NCBI GenBank assembly: GCA_002724925.1 | Contig: PBQA01000004.1 | Location: 1 to 58,168, forward strand | Direction: 5' to 3' | Length of the DNA stretch: 58,168 nucleotides | Source of the DNA: Oceanospirillaceae bacterium | Lineage (GTDB): Bacteria > Pseudomonadota > Gammaproteobacteria > Pseudomonadales > Oceanobacteraceae | Shown here: positions 26,809 to 34,936 of the stretch, piece after piece | How positions within the stretch are numbered: position 1 is the first letter of the stretch | Layout: every line of letters starts with the position of its first letter | Notes under the pieces: model-generated | Database searches by the model: none | Seen by the model: only the letters and a program-made list of their open reading frames with translations | What the model was told of the DNA's origin: nothing | Translations under genes and position numbers: made by a program

Positions 26809-27933
26809 TTACTGCGCGGGGGTTGCCACCACGGATCTTCGCTCCCGTATCCGTTGCTGCCGGTCATCCTCCCACTTAGCGAGGATGACCCTGCCACGCT
26901 CCAGTGCCTCTTTGCTCATTGGCCGTTTTGCGTGCGCTATACCCTCGTTGACGATTGTCTTCGAAGTGCCGCGAGAGATGGAATAAGGATCGATTTGCGC
27001 TTCAAGCCGATGGCGACATGGGCCCAAGACCGCATCATCGCGAGTCAAGGTCCAGAGTAGCAGATCGACGGCCTGTAGGGCTGCATTGTCCTTGGAGCTA
27101 GGTAGAGACAAGTTTGGAAGGCGGTAATCGACCACTTCTATTTTAGCCAAGCCGCGATGATCTTCGCGCCGAATATGGCCGAAGAGCTTCGCCCATTCTC
27201 TCATTGAAGTGCCGAACTCCTGCTGCCGATCATGAATGAACGCTTTTGGCTGACTTCCGGTCTCGTCCACGAACTGGTGAACGGCATCGAAAATGAAGCT
27301 GAAGGCGATGATGTTTGGGGTATGGCCCTGATATGATCGCCTACCGCGGGATGCCGACAGGGTGAAGTCCTCCGGGTGGCGTCGAAGATAAGCGATCCCA
27401 TCTCTCATGACCTCGCGCAGTCGCGGGTCTCGCACACGGGTGCGGGCAAAAACGCCTACCTTCTCGGCAACGCTAGATATGCCAGTGATATCGTCTTCCA
27501 AGTAAGCCTGCCAGAAGGCCTCCCGATGCCGCTCGCGCATAGCGCCATCGACAGCAAGACAAAGCGAATGTCGGAACAGGCGGAGATTGTACCATTGCTG
27601 CGGGACAGCAGCGTTTTCGCCGCTGTCGAACACCGTATCTACGAACTTGGTCGTTGCTACATAATCTTTTTCGATCTCGCCAAGGAGGAAGCGCCAAGGA
27701 CCCGAGGAGTCGAGAGCGTCGAGAATGTTGGGCAGCAAAGCTGCCACGCGAGCGGGGCCAAGATTGTTGGCGTGTAGGCGTCCATCTTCTTCGGCCCGTG
27801 CCAGTGGCAAGACTATGGGCTCTAGGGCTTTCTCAGCATCGGCAACACTCAATAGCGCGCCGATCCTGTAAAGCGGCGGTTCACTAAAAATATTCCGACC
27901 GGAGTGGCCCGTCTCATCAGCGTAGATAAACAT
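26809..27933 (-). CDS. DUF3800 protein
   Basis: 374 residues. MFIYADETGHSG (acidic start), LHANNLG near 53, FVDTVFDSGENAAV near 97, FIHDRQQEFG near 233 and NAALQAVDLLLWTL near 287 are DUF3800 landmarks; the acidic residues suggest an RNase H-like nuclease fold. Function unknown. It lies between centromere-like arrays 4 and 5, so it may be co-regulated with parA. A diverged paralogue sits at 37207-38334. Confidence 0.82.
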   Translation of the reverse strand: MFIYADETGHSGRNIFSEPPLYRIGALLSVADAEKALEPIVLPLARAEEDGRLHANNLGPARVAALLPNILDALDSSGPWRFLLGEIEKDYVATTKFVDTVFDSGENAAVPQQWYNLRLFRHSLCLAVDGAMRERHREAFWQAYLEDDITGISSVAEKVGVFARTRVRDPRLREVMRDGIAYLRRHPEDFTLSASRGRRSYQGHTPNIIAFSFIFDAVHQFVDETGSQPKAFIHDRQQEFGTSMREWAKLFGHIRREDHRGLAKIEVVDYRLPNLSLPSSKDNAALQAVDLLLWTLTRDDAVLGPCRHRLEAQIDPYSISRGTSKTIVNEGIAHAKRPMSKEALERGRVILAKWEDDRQQRIRERRSVVATPAQ

Positions 27934-27948
27934 AGTGCTTATATACGT

Positions 27949-27998
27949 GATATCGCAGAGATATCAAAATAATATCGACTCGATATGCGATGGATGTC
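27949..27998. repeat. 11-bp-phased GATATC array 5 (DUF3800 promoter region)
   Basis: Units at 27949 GATATC, 27960 GATATC, 27971 AATATC, 27982 GATATG and 27993 GATGTC. It begins 15 bp upstream of the DUF3800 start, in the gap behind the DUF736 gene. Confidence 0.8.
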
Positions 27999-28047
27999 AG
28001 TGTATGCAACCGGATTTTGTGGGCTATGGTCCTCCTGATATTTGGCC

Positions 28048-28338
28048 TCAGCGGCTCCAGAGGAGCCGCCAGCCGTCTTTCGTATCGACCAGCCGGGCCA
28101 CGACCGGCTTGTCGAAGGACGGATCGTCCAGCTTGACCAGCAGATAGTCGTTGCCGGATTGCGAGCGCTTACGCCAGGCCGCGCCGATTTCGGCATTGCC
28201 CGCCATGGCCCGGAACTCGGGCGCGCTGTCGGAGGCTTTCTCGGTCGGCACGAAGGCGACCTCGGCGTCGAGGGTGACGGTGCGGACGGTGCCCTGAAAC
28301 TGGTCGCCGCGGGCGTTGAAGATACCGATGATTGCCAT
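28048..28338 (-). CDS. DUF736 family protein
   Basis: 96 residues: MAIIGIFNARGDQFQGTVRT and the later DYLLVKLDDPSFDKPVVARLV are the DUF736 signature. AAGGAGA lies 6 bases upstream of the start. The family is very common on alphaproteobacterial plasmids and integrative elements, and its biochemical role is unknown. It is transcribed towards array 5. Confidence 0.9.
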   Translation of the reverse strand: MAIIGIFNARGDQFQGTVRTVTLDAEVAFVPTEKASDSAPEFRAMAGNAEIGAAWRKRSQSGNDYLLVKLDDPSFDKPVVARLVDTKDGWRLLWSR

Positions 28339-28868
28339 GTTCTGTCTCCTTGGAAGGTTGGCTGTCGTGTTTGTCGGGTGCGACGATCACCGGCCGTGGC
28401 CGGCGGGGCCGCTCGAATGGTGTTGCGACAGATGGCGGAACAAGGCGGGGCGATCACCGGCGTTGAGCCGGGGAACGGGGATTTTGGCAGCGCGAGGAAG
28501 GCCGACACGGCCGGGGAAAATCCCCGTTGATCGTCACGCTGCCGCCATCAGCTTAACGCCATGGGTCAGAGCGGCTTCGCCAGGCCATGCCGGTTTTTAT
28601 CGGGCTGCACCGGACCGTCAGTCAGGCAGCAGGAGACGGGCAGGGGGCTGCAATCGAGGCTTATGTCTCTCGGCGGGGCGAGGATGGACCAACCGATCCC
28701 CTTGGCCATGAGGACGCCTGTGCCGACGGTCCGCCCAAGGTTCTGTGATGCAACGGGGTTCCTACAGGGACATGCGCCGAGACGGCAAGTCTTTGGTAAA
28801 TATGTATAAATGACGTATAATCAGCGTGTTGGACGGGATATCGGGCTGGCAATATTGCCGGGGAGGGG
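28339..28868. other. 530-bp intergenic region with a sigma70-type promoter
   Basis: No gene supported. At 28793-28798 TTGGTA and 28816-28821 TATAAT with a 17-bp spacer form a clear plus-strand promoter for the gene at 28869. A single GATATC (28837-28842) lies downstream of the -10, where a repressor could block. The rest (28340-28780) shows nothing I can name. Confidence 0.6.
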
Positions 28869-29159
28869 ATGATGGTTCGTCGGGTCATGCTGCATCTGGA
28901 GATCGGGCCGGAGGATGCCGATGCGGTGCGCGAGGCAGCGCAGCGGGCACAGATGCGACCGTCGCATTATGCCGTGGACCGGCTGTGCCGGGTGGCGTCC
29001 TATGAGAACCAGATCGCGCAGGAGACCGATCAGCGGATCGATATCGATCAGATCGGCAAGGTGGATGCGGAAATATCGCTGCTTGGGGAGGCGGGACGCC
29101 TCGATGCCTGGCTGGCAAGGCGGCGCAAGCGCAAGGCTCCGACACAGGAACCCGGCTAG
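28869..29159 (+). CDS. Unknown small protein, possibly DNA-binding
   Basis: 96 residues: MMVRRVMLHLEIGPEDADAV then AAQRAQMRPSHYAVDRLC, a strand-helix-helix look that could be a relaxed RHH, followed by an acidic helix and a basic tail (ARRRKRKAP). GGGGAGGGG lies directly upstream, and a strong promoter is at 28793-28821. No family recognised. Arrays lie on both sides within 2 kb, which makes it a secondary candidate for the array-binding regulator. Confidence 0.6.
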   Translation: MMVRRVMLHLEIGPEDADAVREAAQRAQMRPSHYAVDRLCRVASYENQIAQETDQRIDIDQIGKVDAEISLLGEAGRLDAWLARRRKRKAPTQEPG

Positions 29160-29160
29160 A

Positions 29161-29210
29161 GATATCGGCGTGGCACAACAAAGATATCTATGTGATATCT
29201 TGGTGATACC
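29161..29210. repeat. 11-bp-phased GATATC array 6 (between convergent genes)
   Basis: Units at 29161 GATATC, 29172 GGCACA (degenerate), 29183 GATATC, 29194 GATATC and 29205 GATACC. It fills the gap between two convergent stop codons, so a promoter role is unlikely here. Confidence 0.78.
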
Positions 29211-29220
29211 GAACTGACCT

Positions 29221-29718
29221 CTAGCGGGTTGGTTTGAGCGGTGCTGCGTCTGGTTGCTGGCGGCGGGTTTCACGCCCGCGCATATAGCTGAGCCAGTCCT
29301 TGTTGAGGGCAGGGGGCCTGTTGCTATCAGCGATTGCCTGTGCCGCAGCGAGGGCGTCGGTACTGACGCGCGGGTCGGTCGGGGCAAGGCTCCGGAATTG
29401 CGCGACCGGCGCGCCGTCGAAGCCATAGGTGATCTGCAGTGGTTTCGAGGCCGGGAATGATAAATCGATGGTGAAGCCCTCGGCTGAGCGATTGGCCGCG
29501 ATGCTCTGCAGCAACGCGTCACCAGCTTCGGCGGGGAGATGCTCACTGGCCAGTTGATACACGGCGCGTGGGGTGATGGGGATCGTCACCGGATCGCCGG
29601 GCAGGTCGTGATCGACCGTTGTCAGGGTCAGTCGTGGGTGACCGATCGGTCGGTCCTCATCATAGATCCAGGACAGCCGTGTCGGCATTGCGATAAACAT
29701 TTGCGGTTTGGTGACCAT
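29221..29718 (-). CDS. Hypothetical protein
   Basis: 165 residues from ATG 29718 (MVTKPQMFIAMPTRLSWIYD), with GGGGAA upstream. Beta-rich first half, no membrane segment, C-terminal Arg/Gln/Pro tail (SYMRGRETRRQQPD). No domain recognised. A longer frame to 29859 would run through array 7 and is not preferred. Divergent from the RES-Xre module, sharing array 7 in the promoter region. Confidence 0.6.
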   Translation of the reverse strand: MVTKPQMFIAMPTRLSWIYDEDRPIGHPRLTLTTVDHDLPGDPVTIPITPRAVYQLASEHLPAEAGDALLQSIAANRSAEGFTIDLSFPASKPLQITYGFDGAPVAQFRSLAPTDPRVSTDALAAAQAIADSNRPPALNKDWLSYMRGRETRRQQPDAAPLKPTR

Positions 29719-29816
29719 GGAAAATTCCCCAACGAAATCGATCCGTTGAGGATGCGCTGCCGCCACGAAAGCACCGCGCGTCGACGTGGCAGAGCTGTCC
29801 CGCGCCATCTGCATAG

Positions 29817-29855
29817 ATATCGATGAGATATCATATAGACATCGGATCGATGTCA
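29817..29855. repeat. 11-bp-phased GATATC array 7 (divergent promoter region)
   Basis: Units at 29817 GATATC, 29828 GATATC, 29839 GACATC and 29850 GATGTC, between the hypothetical gene (minus) and the Xre antitoxin gene (plus). Confidence 0.8.
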
Positions 29856-29910
29856 CCACTGATCCGACAACCGCACGGTTACGGGGCTTTCAGGGTCACA
29901 TCTTGCAAAA

Positions 29911-29926
29911 AGTCCATATTTGGACT
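29911..29926. promoter_or_regulatory. AGTCCA-N4-TGGACT operator of the RES-Xre module
   Basis: A perfect 6-bp inverted repeat 30 bp upstream of the antitoxin ATG, overlapping an AT-rich TATAT stretch that looks like a -10. Xre antitoxins normally repress their own promoter. Confidence 0.65.
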
Positions 29927-29955
29927 ATATCTCTATATACAGACGGAGACCGCCC

Positions 29956-30465
29956 ATGAACATTCTTCAGCTTCCAACCGAGCCGGGTGCCATGCCCGTG
30001 CAACAGCGCATCGATCCGACCGCGCGCCGTCGCGTCAGCGGGCCGGGCCTGCGCAGCTTCCTCGCGATTGCCGAGCGGTATGGCATTGCGACCCAGGATC
30101 GGATCGAGCTCTTGGGCGAACCGGCACCCTCTACCTATCATCAATGGGTCAAGAAGGCGCGAGAAGAAGAGCCCCTGTCTTTGCCGTTGGATACTCTGAC
30201 CCGGATTTCCGGTGTGTTGGGCATTCACAAGGCCCTCGGCATTCTGTTCCCGATCGAGGCCGAAGCGATGACCTGGCTCAAGGGCCCGCATCGTGGCGAG
30301 GTGTTTGGTGGTCAGGCACCGATCGAGGTGATGATCGGGGGTGGCCTCGATGGTATCCTGACCGTGCGCCGCTATCTTGATGCGTGGCGCGGCGGGCTGC
30401 GGGGTGGGCCCGGCAAGGACGCTGATTTCGAGCCGGTCCACGTGCAGGATATCGTCTTCTCGTGA
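29956..30465 (+). CDS. Xre/MbcA-type antitoxin of a RES toxin
   Basis: 169 residues. A central Xre-like HTH region (LRSFLAIAERYGIATQDRI ... LLGEPAPSTYHQWV) is followed by the DUF2384/MbcA-ParS toxin-binding domain (LTRISGVLGIHKALGILF, DGILTVRRYLDAWRGG). ATG 29956 has GGAG at the right distance; a frame from 29920 lacks one. Stop and next start overlap (GTGA), the usual RES-Xre layout. Confidence 0.9.
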   Translation: MNILQLPTEPGAMPVQQRIDPTARRRVSGPGLRSFLAIAERYGIATQDRIELLGEPAPSTYHQWVKKAREEEPLSLPLDTLTRISGVLGIHKALGILFPIEAEAMTWLKGPHRGEVFGGQAPIEVMIGGGLDGILTVRRYLDAWRGGLRGGPGKDADFEPVHVQDIVFS

Positions 30466-31121
30466 CGCGTCTTGCGACGGCACCGGAACGAACCCATCGG
30501 CTCATCCCGTCACGCTTTCCCCCTATCAATGCCTTTGAGGCCGTTACGCAGCCCGCTGATCTGGCGCCGGTCCTGGAACTCGAAGGCTGGACCAATGACC
30601 GGCTCGTGGCGGCCCGGGTGAAACGGTTGTCGCAGGCTGAATGGGTCTATGGTCGTCCCAATGCCAGCGTGGTGATGGCGTCCTTCCTGCATGGTGCCCC
30701 ACAGGGGACGCGCTTTGCCGATGCTGCGCTCGGGGCGTGGTATGCCGCCAATCAAATCGAGACTGCCGTGGTCGAGGTTGCCAATGGCATCCGCCGCGAG
30801 ATCGCGGAGAGCGCGCTGCAGCAAAAGACCGAAGAGCTGCGGGAATACACGGCAGCGCTGACCGGTGATTTCGTCGATATCCGGGGCGCATATCCGGAAC
30901 TCCATGATCCTGACCCAGCCAGTTACCCGACGGCCCAGAGCTTCGGTCGCACGGTGCGCGCCGGACCGCATGCCGGTATCGTCTATGACAGCGTGCGCCA
31001 TGCCGGGGGCACGAACTGGGTGGCCTATCGTCCGACAAGGGTGCTCGACGTGCTGCAGGGTCGGCACTACCGGCTTGTGGTGCCAGAGCGTGGTCAGGTT
31101 CATTGCGGTGAGATGAGGTGA
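30462..31121 (+). CDS. RES-domain toxin (NAD+-degrading)
   Basis: 219 residues starting at GTG 30462. RLIPSRFPPINAFE, the Arg-Glu-Ser-type FADAALGAWYAANQIETAV segment, and a late HAGGTNWVAYRPTRVLD match RES-domain toxins. Known RES toxins (MbcT, Res) deplete NAD+. It is complete and paired with an intact antitoxin. Array 8 starts at its stop codon. Confidence 0.9.
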   Translation: MTRLATAPERTHRLIPSRFPPINAFEAVTQPADLAPVLELEGWTNDRLVAARVKRLSQAEWVYGRPNASVVMASFLHGAPQGTRFADAALGAWYAANQIETAVVEVANGIRREIAESALQQKTEELREYTAALTGDFVDIRGAYPELHDPDPASYPTAQSFGRTVRAGPHAGIVYDSVRHAGGTNWVAYRPTRVLDVLQGRHYRLVVPERGQVHCGEMR

Positions 31122-31147
31122 TATCGACCAGATATCAAAAAGACATC
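31120..31147. repeat. 11-bp-phased GATATC array 8 (downstream of the RES toxin)
   Basis: Units at 31120 GATATC, 31131 GATATC and 31142 GACATC, between the convergent RES and ParB-like genes. Confidence 0.75.
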
Positions 31148-31161
31148 ACGTTGAAAGCAGG

Positions 31162-31188
31162 CTGGCCCGTGAGGGCCAGAAAAATTTT
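31162..31188 (+). terminator. Terminator after the RES toxin gene
   Basis: CTGGCCC-GTGA-GGGCCAG hairpin followed by AAAAATTTT; a 7-bp GC stem, 41 bp behind the RES stop codon. Confidence 0.65.
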
Positions 31189-31210
31189 GCGCGCTGTCAG
31201 CGCCTTATAG

Positions 31211-31236
31211 AAAAGGGCGGCGCTGACGCGCCGCCC
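31211..31236 (-). terminator. Terminator of the ParB-like gene
   Basis: Minus strand GGGCGGCGC-GTCA-GCGCCGCCC followed by TTTTCTATAAG. A 9-bp GC stem, 10 bp after the stop codon. Confidence 0.8.
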
Positions 31237-31245
31237 TGTCTCGGA

Positions 31246-33111
31246 TCAGGCCGCAAGGGCTGTGTCCGGGTCCGCCGGTCGCCGCAGCGCGTCCGGCAGC
31301 CAGTCGGTCTCGGCCATGCGCGCCGTGGCATGGTCGATCAGCGCGTCCTTCTTGAGGCTGGCGAGGTTCTCGGCGGCGGCCTCGGAGACGCTTTCGCGCA
31401 CCGCGTCGAGGATCGTGGATTTGGTGACCTTGCCGAAGAATGTCTCCGGGGTGGCCCGCCAGTAGCGGGTCATGTCTAGGTCGAGGGTTTCGGCCAGTTG
31501 ATCGGCATGGCGCTTCGACCGGCTGCTCTCGAAGGCTGGTTCGAGACTGGTCGCCGTGAGGAAGGCCAACAGGTTCATGAGATCGGTATCGGCATAGCCG
31601 AGCAACCGATCCCACAGATCGCTGGCCTCGCTTGGCAGACGCAGTTGCCAGCGGCCCTGTGCTTCCGCCATGGCACCCGTACCGGGGTTGTCGCTCAGGG
31701 TATCGCCATGGCGGGTGAGGTCCTCACTCGCGCCGCGCAGATCGAGGCTGCTGGTCAGCCCGTCCCGATAGAAGTGCTGCAGGGCCAGCTTGTGGACGGT
31801 CAGCACCAGCGCGATGTCCGGGCGCTGCATCACCTCGGCCCGCAGAGCGGCGGTCCGATGGGCAATCAGTTCTGCCGTCAGCTTGGGCGACAGCTTGCGG
31901 GACGGGGCAGGGGCCTCGTCGCCGGTGTCGGTCTCCGGCTCGCCATCATTTGCCGGGGCAGGGGTTTCATGTCGCTCGCGCCAACCCGCCTCGATGCGGA
32001 GCGTTCCATCCCAATGGATGCCGATGAGGCAGCCATGGGATGCCTTGATCTGGTCGGTCCAGACCTGTTGCAGGGCGGTGAGCCGGTCGATCTCGTCGGA
32101 CAGTCGGTCGATTTCTGCCGCTATCTCGGGCTCGTCCGGGGTTTCGTCATGTTGCTCGGCAAGGGTGTCATAGGCTTCGATGGCGGTGTCGAGCGCTGCC
32201 TGATCTTCCTCGGACAGGTCCATTTGCGCTGGATAGCTGCGCACCAGCCCGTCAAAGGCCCGATGGTCCAGATCGGGCACGACGCGCGTCCATGCCCAGC
32301 CCTCGGTAGTCAGCCGCTCGGCCTCGGTCTCAAGGCGTTCGGCGACCAGCCGGTCGAGCAGGGCCGGATCGGTCAGGTATCCGCCTTCCGCGCTGTCGAA
32401 CAGGTCGCGCTGCACGGTGCCGCCTGCTGCCTCGTAAGTTTCCAACCCGATCAGGCAGACGCGCCGGTCGTCGCTCGGGATCGCTTCCATGGTGAGCGCG
32501 CGGCGAATGGTGCCGGGGTGCCGGTTCCAGTTGGGCAGGGCGTTCCAGACCTTCTCCTGCTCGGCATGGTCTTGCGTGATGGTGAAGGCCATCAGATGAT
32601 CGAGGGTCATCTCGCCTTGCCGATAAGCCTCGAACAGCACCGGGCTGACCCGTGCGAGTTTCAGGCGTTGGCGCACGAACAGGGCGGTCACGCCAAAGCG
32701 CGCGGCGATATCCTCGATGCCGGTTCCGGCCTCGGCCATGGCGTGAAACGCCTCGAACTGGTCGGCGGGGTGCATAGCCTCGCGGATGGTGTTTTCGGCA
32801 AGACCGATTTCGGTATCGTCGCCGGTGTCGAGCACATGGCAGGGCAGGGCGGTGTTGGATGCGATCTCGCCCGCCTCGGCCAGTGCCTTGAGCGCAGCCA
32901 GCCGCCGGTTCCCGGCGATCACTTCATAGCGGCCCGTGGGGCTGCCCTTCTTGTTAAGCACCGGGCGCACGGTCAGGTTCTGGATCAGCCCATGGGCGCG
33001 GATGCTGGCGATCAGCGCGTCGAGGCTGCCGGTTGCGGTCTTGCGCACATTGCGTTTGCCCGGCACCAGCTTCGCCAGTGGCAGGTCGGTGATGGTGGTC
33101 ATGGTGGTCAT
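31246..33111 (-). CDS. Large ParB/RepB/Spo0J-like protein
   Basis: 621 residues from ATG 33111, with AAGGAGA upstream. The N-terminal ParB/Srx domain is clear (LPLAKLVPGKRNVRK, EVIAGNRRLAALK, GLAENTIREAMHPADQFEAF), then an HTH (IEDIAARFGVTALFVRQRLKL) at about 120-160. The remaining 450 residues, with a coiled coil near 300-345, are typical of long plasmid ParB-like proteins rather than of true partition ParBs (about 300-350). It is not next to parA, so it may be a CTPase regulator or nuclease-like factor instead of the partner of ParA. Confidence 0.85.
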   Translation of the reverse strand: MTTMTTITDLPLAKLVPGKRNVRKTATGSLDALIASIRAHGLIQNLTVRPVLNKKGSPTGRYEVIAGNRRLAALKALAEAGEIASNTALPCHVLDTGDDTEIGLAENTIREAMHPADQFEAFHAMAEAGTGIEDIAARFGVTALFVRQRLKLARVSPVLFEAYRQGEMTLDHLMAFTITQDHAEQEKVWNALPNWNRHPGTIRRALTMEAIPSDDRRVCLIGLETYEAAGGTVQRDLFDSAEGGYLTDPALLDRLVAERLETEAERLTTEGWAWTRVVPDLDHRAFDGLVRSYPAQMDLSEEDQAALDTAIEAYDTLAEQHDETPDEPEIAAEIDRLSDEIDRLTALQQVWTDQIKASHGCLIGIHWDGTLRIEAGWRERHETPAPANDGEPETDTGDEAPAPSRKLSPKLTAELIAHRTAALRAEVMQRPDIALVLTVHKLALQHFYRDGLTSSLDLRGASEDLTRHGDTLSDNPGTGAMAEAQGRWQLRLPSEASDLWDRLLGYADTDLMNLLAFLTATSLEPAFESSRSKRHADQLAETLDLDMTRYWRATPETFFGKVTKSTILDAVRESVSEAAAENLASLKKDALIDHATARMAETDWLPDALRRPADPDTALAA

Positions 33112-33540
33112 GGTCTTGGTCTCCTTCTCTTTTTGAAAATCACGCCAGAGGGCGTGCAGCTGCTGCTGCAACCCTTGGCCGTCGCCGAGACCGGGGTAGG
33201 GGGGCGCTATGCAGGCGGGCAGGGTCGGGCTGCGGCAGGCGCGAGGCGCACCTGCCTTGCCGCCGGACGCGGTCCTGCCCGTGCTGTAGCCCTGCGTGGC
33301 GGAGGGGATAGGGGCAGGGCCCCTTGCCCCCGGACGGCCGTCTGACGGCGGTCCCAAGGCGCGTCTGCGCCGTATGGAGTTTTCTACCGTGAGGGATCGT
33401 CACCGGATGGCCGAAACCGGCCTGAGGCCGATCAGGCAGCAGGGCGGATTCGGTGAGCCTGCCGGCCATGTCTGGTGACTTGGTCGGCGGAGCGAATAGA
33501 GCCCGGTGCCGCTGGCGGCACGCGGCCTTCGTCTGTCGAC
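33112..33540. other. Intergenic region upstream of the ParB-like gene
   Basis: About 430 bp of GC-rich sequence. Open frames on both strands lack ribosome sites and protein character. I see the ribosome site of the ParB-like gene at its left end and nothing else. Confidence 0.45.
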
Positions 33541-34284
33541 TTACGGAAAGATGAGCCCGCCCCGGATTGCTCTGGCAACCGCCTGGGTGGTGTTCACCGC
33601 ATCGAGCCCGTCGAGGGCATCCCGGACATAGCTGTCAACGGTTGCATGGGAGACCCCGAGAATGACGGCGATCTCGGATCGGCTCTTGCCGCGCGCGGCC
33701 CAATGCAGGCAATGGCGCACCCGATCGTTCAACACCGGATCGGCACGCGTACCGCCTGCCGCCGCCGGGCAGGGCACAGCCTGCTCATGCAGCATCTGGC
33801 ACAGGAACCGGAACCAGCAAGGCAGATCGGGACAACCGGGCGCCCTGCGATAGAGGCTGACCATGCCGACTTGCCGGATATTGTCGGCCCCGACGATATG
33901 GGTCGGCACGACCATGCCATCGACGAAGCCATAGGCGGCCGCCAGGTCGAGCATCCGGCGGGCGACCGGCTTGCGGCCCCGCCGCAGCGCGCGGGCCTGG
34001 TCGAGCTCGGGGCAGTCATACCAGCCGAACGGTGTCTGCTGAACGGCGGCGCGGCGCAGGGTCGGGTCATCACGATTGAACCGGGCCGCGTGATAGGCGA
34101 CCCGATAGGCCTGTGGCAGTGTCGTCTGGATCACACGCTGGGCGTTTTTTGGATCGTCCAGCCGGTCGAACACCGCGAAATGCACATCCGCGTAACCGAG
34201 ACCCGCGGCATGGCCTTGTAGGAAAGGGAAGAGGTCGTCGTCATTTGGCGCCGCGGTGAGCGCGTCGAAGGCTTGTGACAGCAT
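33541..34284 (-). CDS. LuxR-type quorum-sensing regulator (solo)
   Basis: 247 residues. The N-terminal autoinducer-binding domain (FGWYDCPELDQARALRRG, AAAYGFVDGMVVPTH) precedes a LuxR HTH (HWAARGKSRSEIAVILGV, SHATVDSYVRDALDGLDAVN). No luxI-type synthase is in the window, so it is a solo that may read signals of the host or neighbours. The divergent intergenic region holds a lux-box-like dyad at 34323-34339. Confidence 0.87.
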   Translation of the reverse strand: MLSQAFDALTAAPNDDDLFPFLQGHAAGLGYADVHFAVFDRLDDPKNAQRVIQTTLPQAYRVAYHAARFNRDDPTLRRAAVQQTPFGWYDCPELDQARALRRGRKPVARRMLDLAAAYGFVDGMVVPTHIVGADNIRQVGMVSLYRRAPGCPDLPCWFRFLCQMLHEQAVPCPAAAGGTRADPVLNDRVRHCLHWAARGKSRSEIAVILGVSHATVDSYVRDALDGLDAVNTTQAVARAIRGGLIFP

Positions 34285-34322
34285 TGGCAGGCTTATTGTT
34301 CTTGTTAATTAACCAATGAATC

Positions 34323-34339
34323 CAGTGGTTTTTGCACTG
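34323..34339. promoter_or_regulatory. lux-box-like dyad
   Basis: CAGTG-N7-CACTG in AT-rich DNA 39 bp upstream of the luxR start. Lux boxes are about 20-bp imperfect dyads; this is shorter and only suggestive. Confidence 0.35.
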
Positions 34340-34406
34340 AAACCAATTTTCTAGAATCCGGCTAGCAAGCATGGCAGGACGGATTTTTCAAGTTGTTTGA
34401 TGTAGT

Positions 34407-34422
34407 ACATACCGTTGTATGT
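34407..34422. promoter_or_regulatory. ACATAC-N4-GTATGT palindrome upstream of the RHH_4 pair
   Basis: Perfect 6-bp inverted repeat 27 bp upstream of the first RHH gene. Likely an autoregulatory operator for one of the two small DNA-binding proteins. Confidence 0.5.
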
Positions 34423-34448
34423 CGCCCTGACCGTGGGGACGACTGCCG

Positions 34449-34682
34449 ATGACGTACTCGACGCTCGGCCAACCCCGCAGCATCCGGATCAACGGTCGCC
34501 GCACCAGCCTGCGGCTGGAGCCGGTTGCCTGGCTGAGCCTCTTCGATATTGCCGAGCGCGAAGCGATGTCACCTGACGAGCTGATCGAGCGGATTGCGAC
34601 CGAGAAGGCGCCGGAACGCTGCCTTGCCTCGGCCGTGCGGGTCTTCGTTGCCGACTACTGGCAACAGGGCGGACATCTCTGA
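34449..34682 (+). CDS. RHH_4-type ribbon-helix-helix protein, first of pair
   Basis: 77 residues. SIRINGRRTSLRLEPVAWLS is the RHH strand and first helix, then EREAMSPDELIERIA and CLASAVRVFVADYW complete the RHH_4 pattern. The next gene starts within its stop codon (TGATG). A DNA-binding regulator; its targets are unknown, perhaps the palindrome at 34407-34422. Confidence 0.8.
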   Translation: MTYSTLGQPRSIRINGRRTSLRLEPVAWLSLFDIAEREAMSPDELIERIATEKAPERCLASAVRVFVADYWQQGGHL

Positions 34683-34936
34683 TGCCCTATGAGCAGCGCT
34701 CCCTCCGCCTTGATGGTCAGCGCCGCTGCCTGCGGCTCGAGCCCGAGTTCTGGTCCATGCTGGAACGCATCGCTCGACAGGAACAGCAGGCGCTGCCGTG
34801 GCTGATCGATCGGATCGACCGGCACCGACAGACGGGGCAAGGGACCGGCTCGGCCCTGCGCTGCTTCGTGATCCGATATTTCGCCGACCGGGCAACAGGC
34901 CAACAGGCAAACCGACATCACAAAGATATCGTGTAG
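34682..34936 (+). CDS. RHH_4-type ribbon-helix-helix protein, second of pair
   Basis: 84 residues: QRSLRLDGQRRCLRLEPEFW and LERIARQEQQALPWLIDRID, with SALRCFVIRYFADR, parallel to the preceding protein. The two probably form a heterodimeric or two-gene regulator. Its last codons (RHHKDIV) overlap array 9, so the array extends from its 3' end towards the AbiEi gene. Confidence 0.78.
   Translation: MPYEQRSLRLDGQRRCLRLEPEFWSMLERIARQEQQALPWLIDRIDRHRQTGQGTGSALRCFVIRYFADRATGQQANRHHKDIV

Noticed and set aside
28316-28809. Overlapping plus-strand frames upstream of 28869
   Set aside because: No ribosome sites, Arg/Cys/Trp-rich, partly opposite DUF736.
31246-33111. This ParB-like protein as the cognate partner of ParA
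   Set aside because: It lies 4.5 kb from parA and is twice the usual size; the RHH gene 5 bp behind parA is the better partner. Not excluded.
31498-33345. 615-codon plus-strand frame opposite the ParB-like gene
   Set aside because: High-GC antisense shadow: the minus strand has a clear ParB domain, ribosome site and terminator, and the plus frame has no domain.
33541-34284. A luxI partner for the LuxR protein
   Set aside because: No acyl-homoserine-lactone synthase motif seen on either strand of the window.
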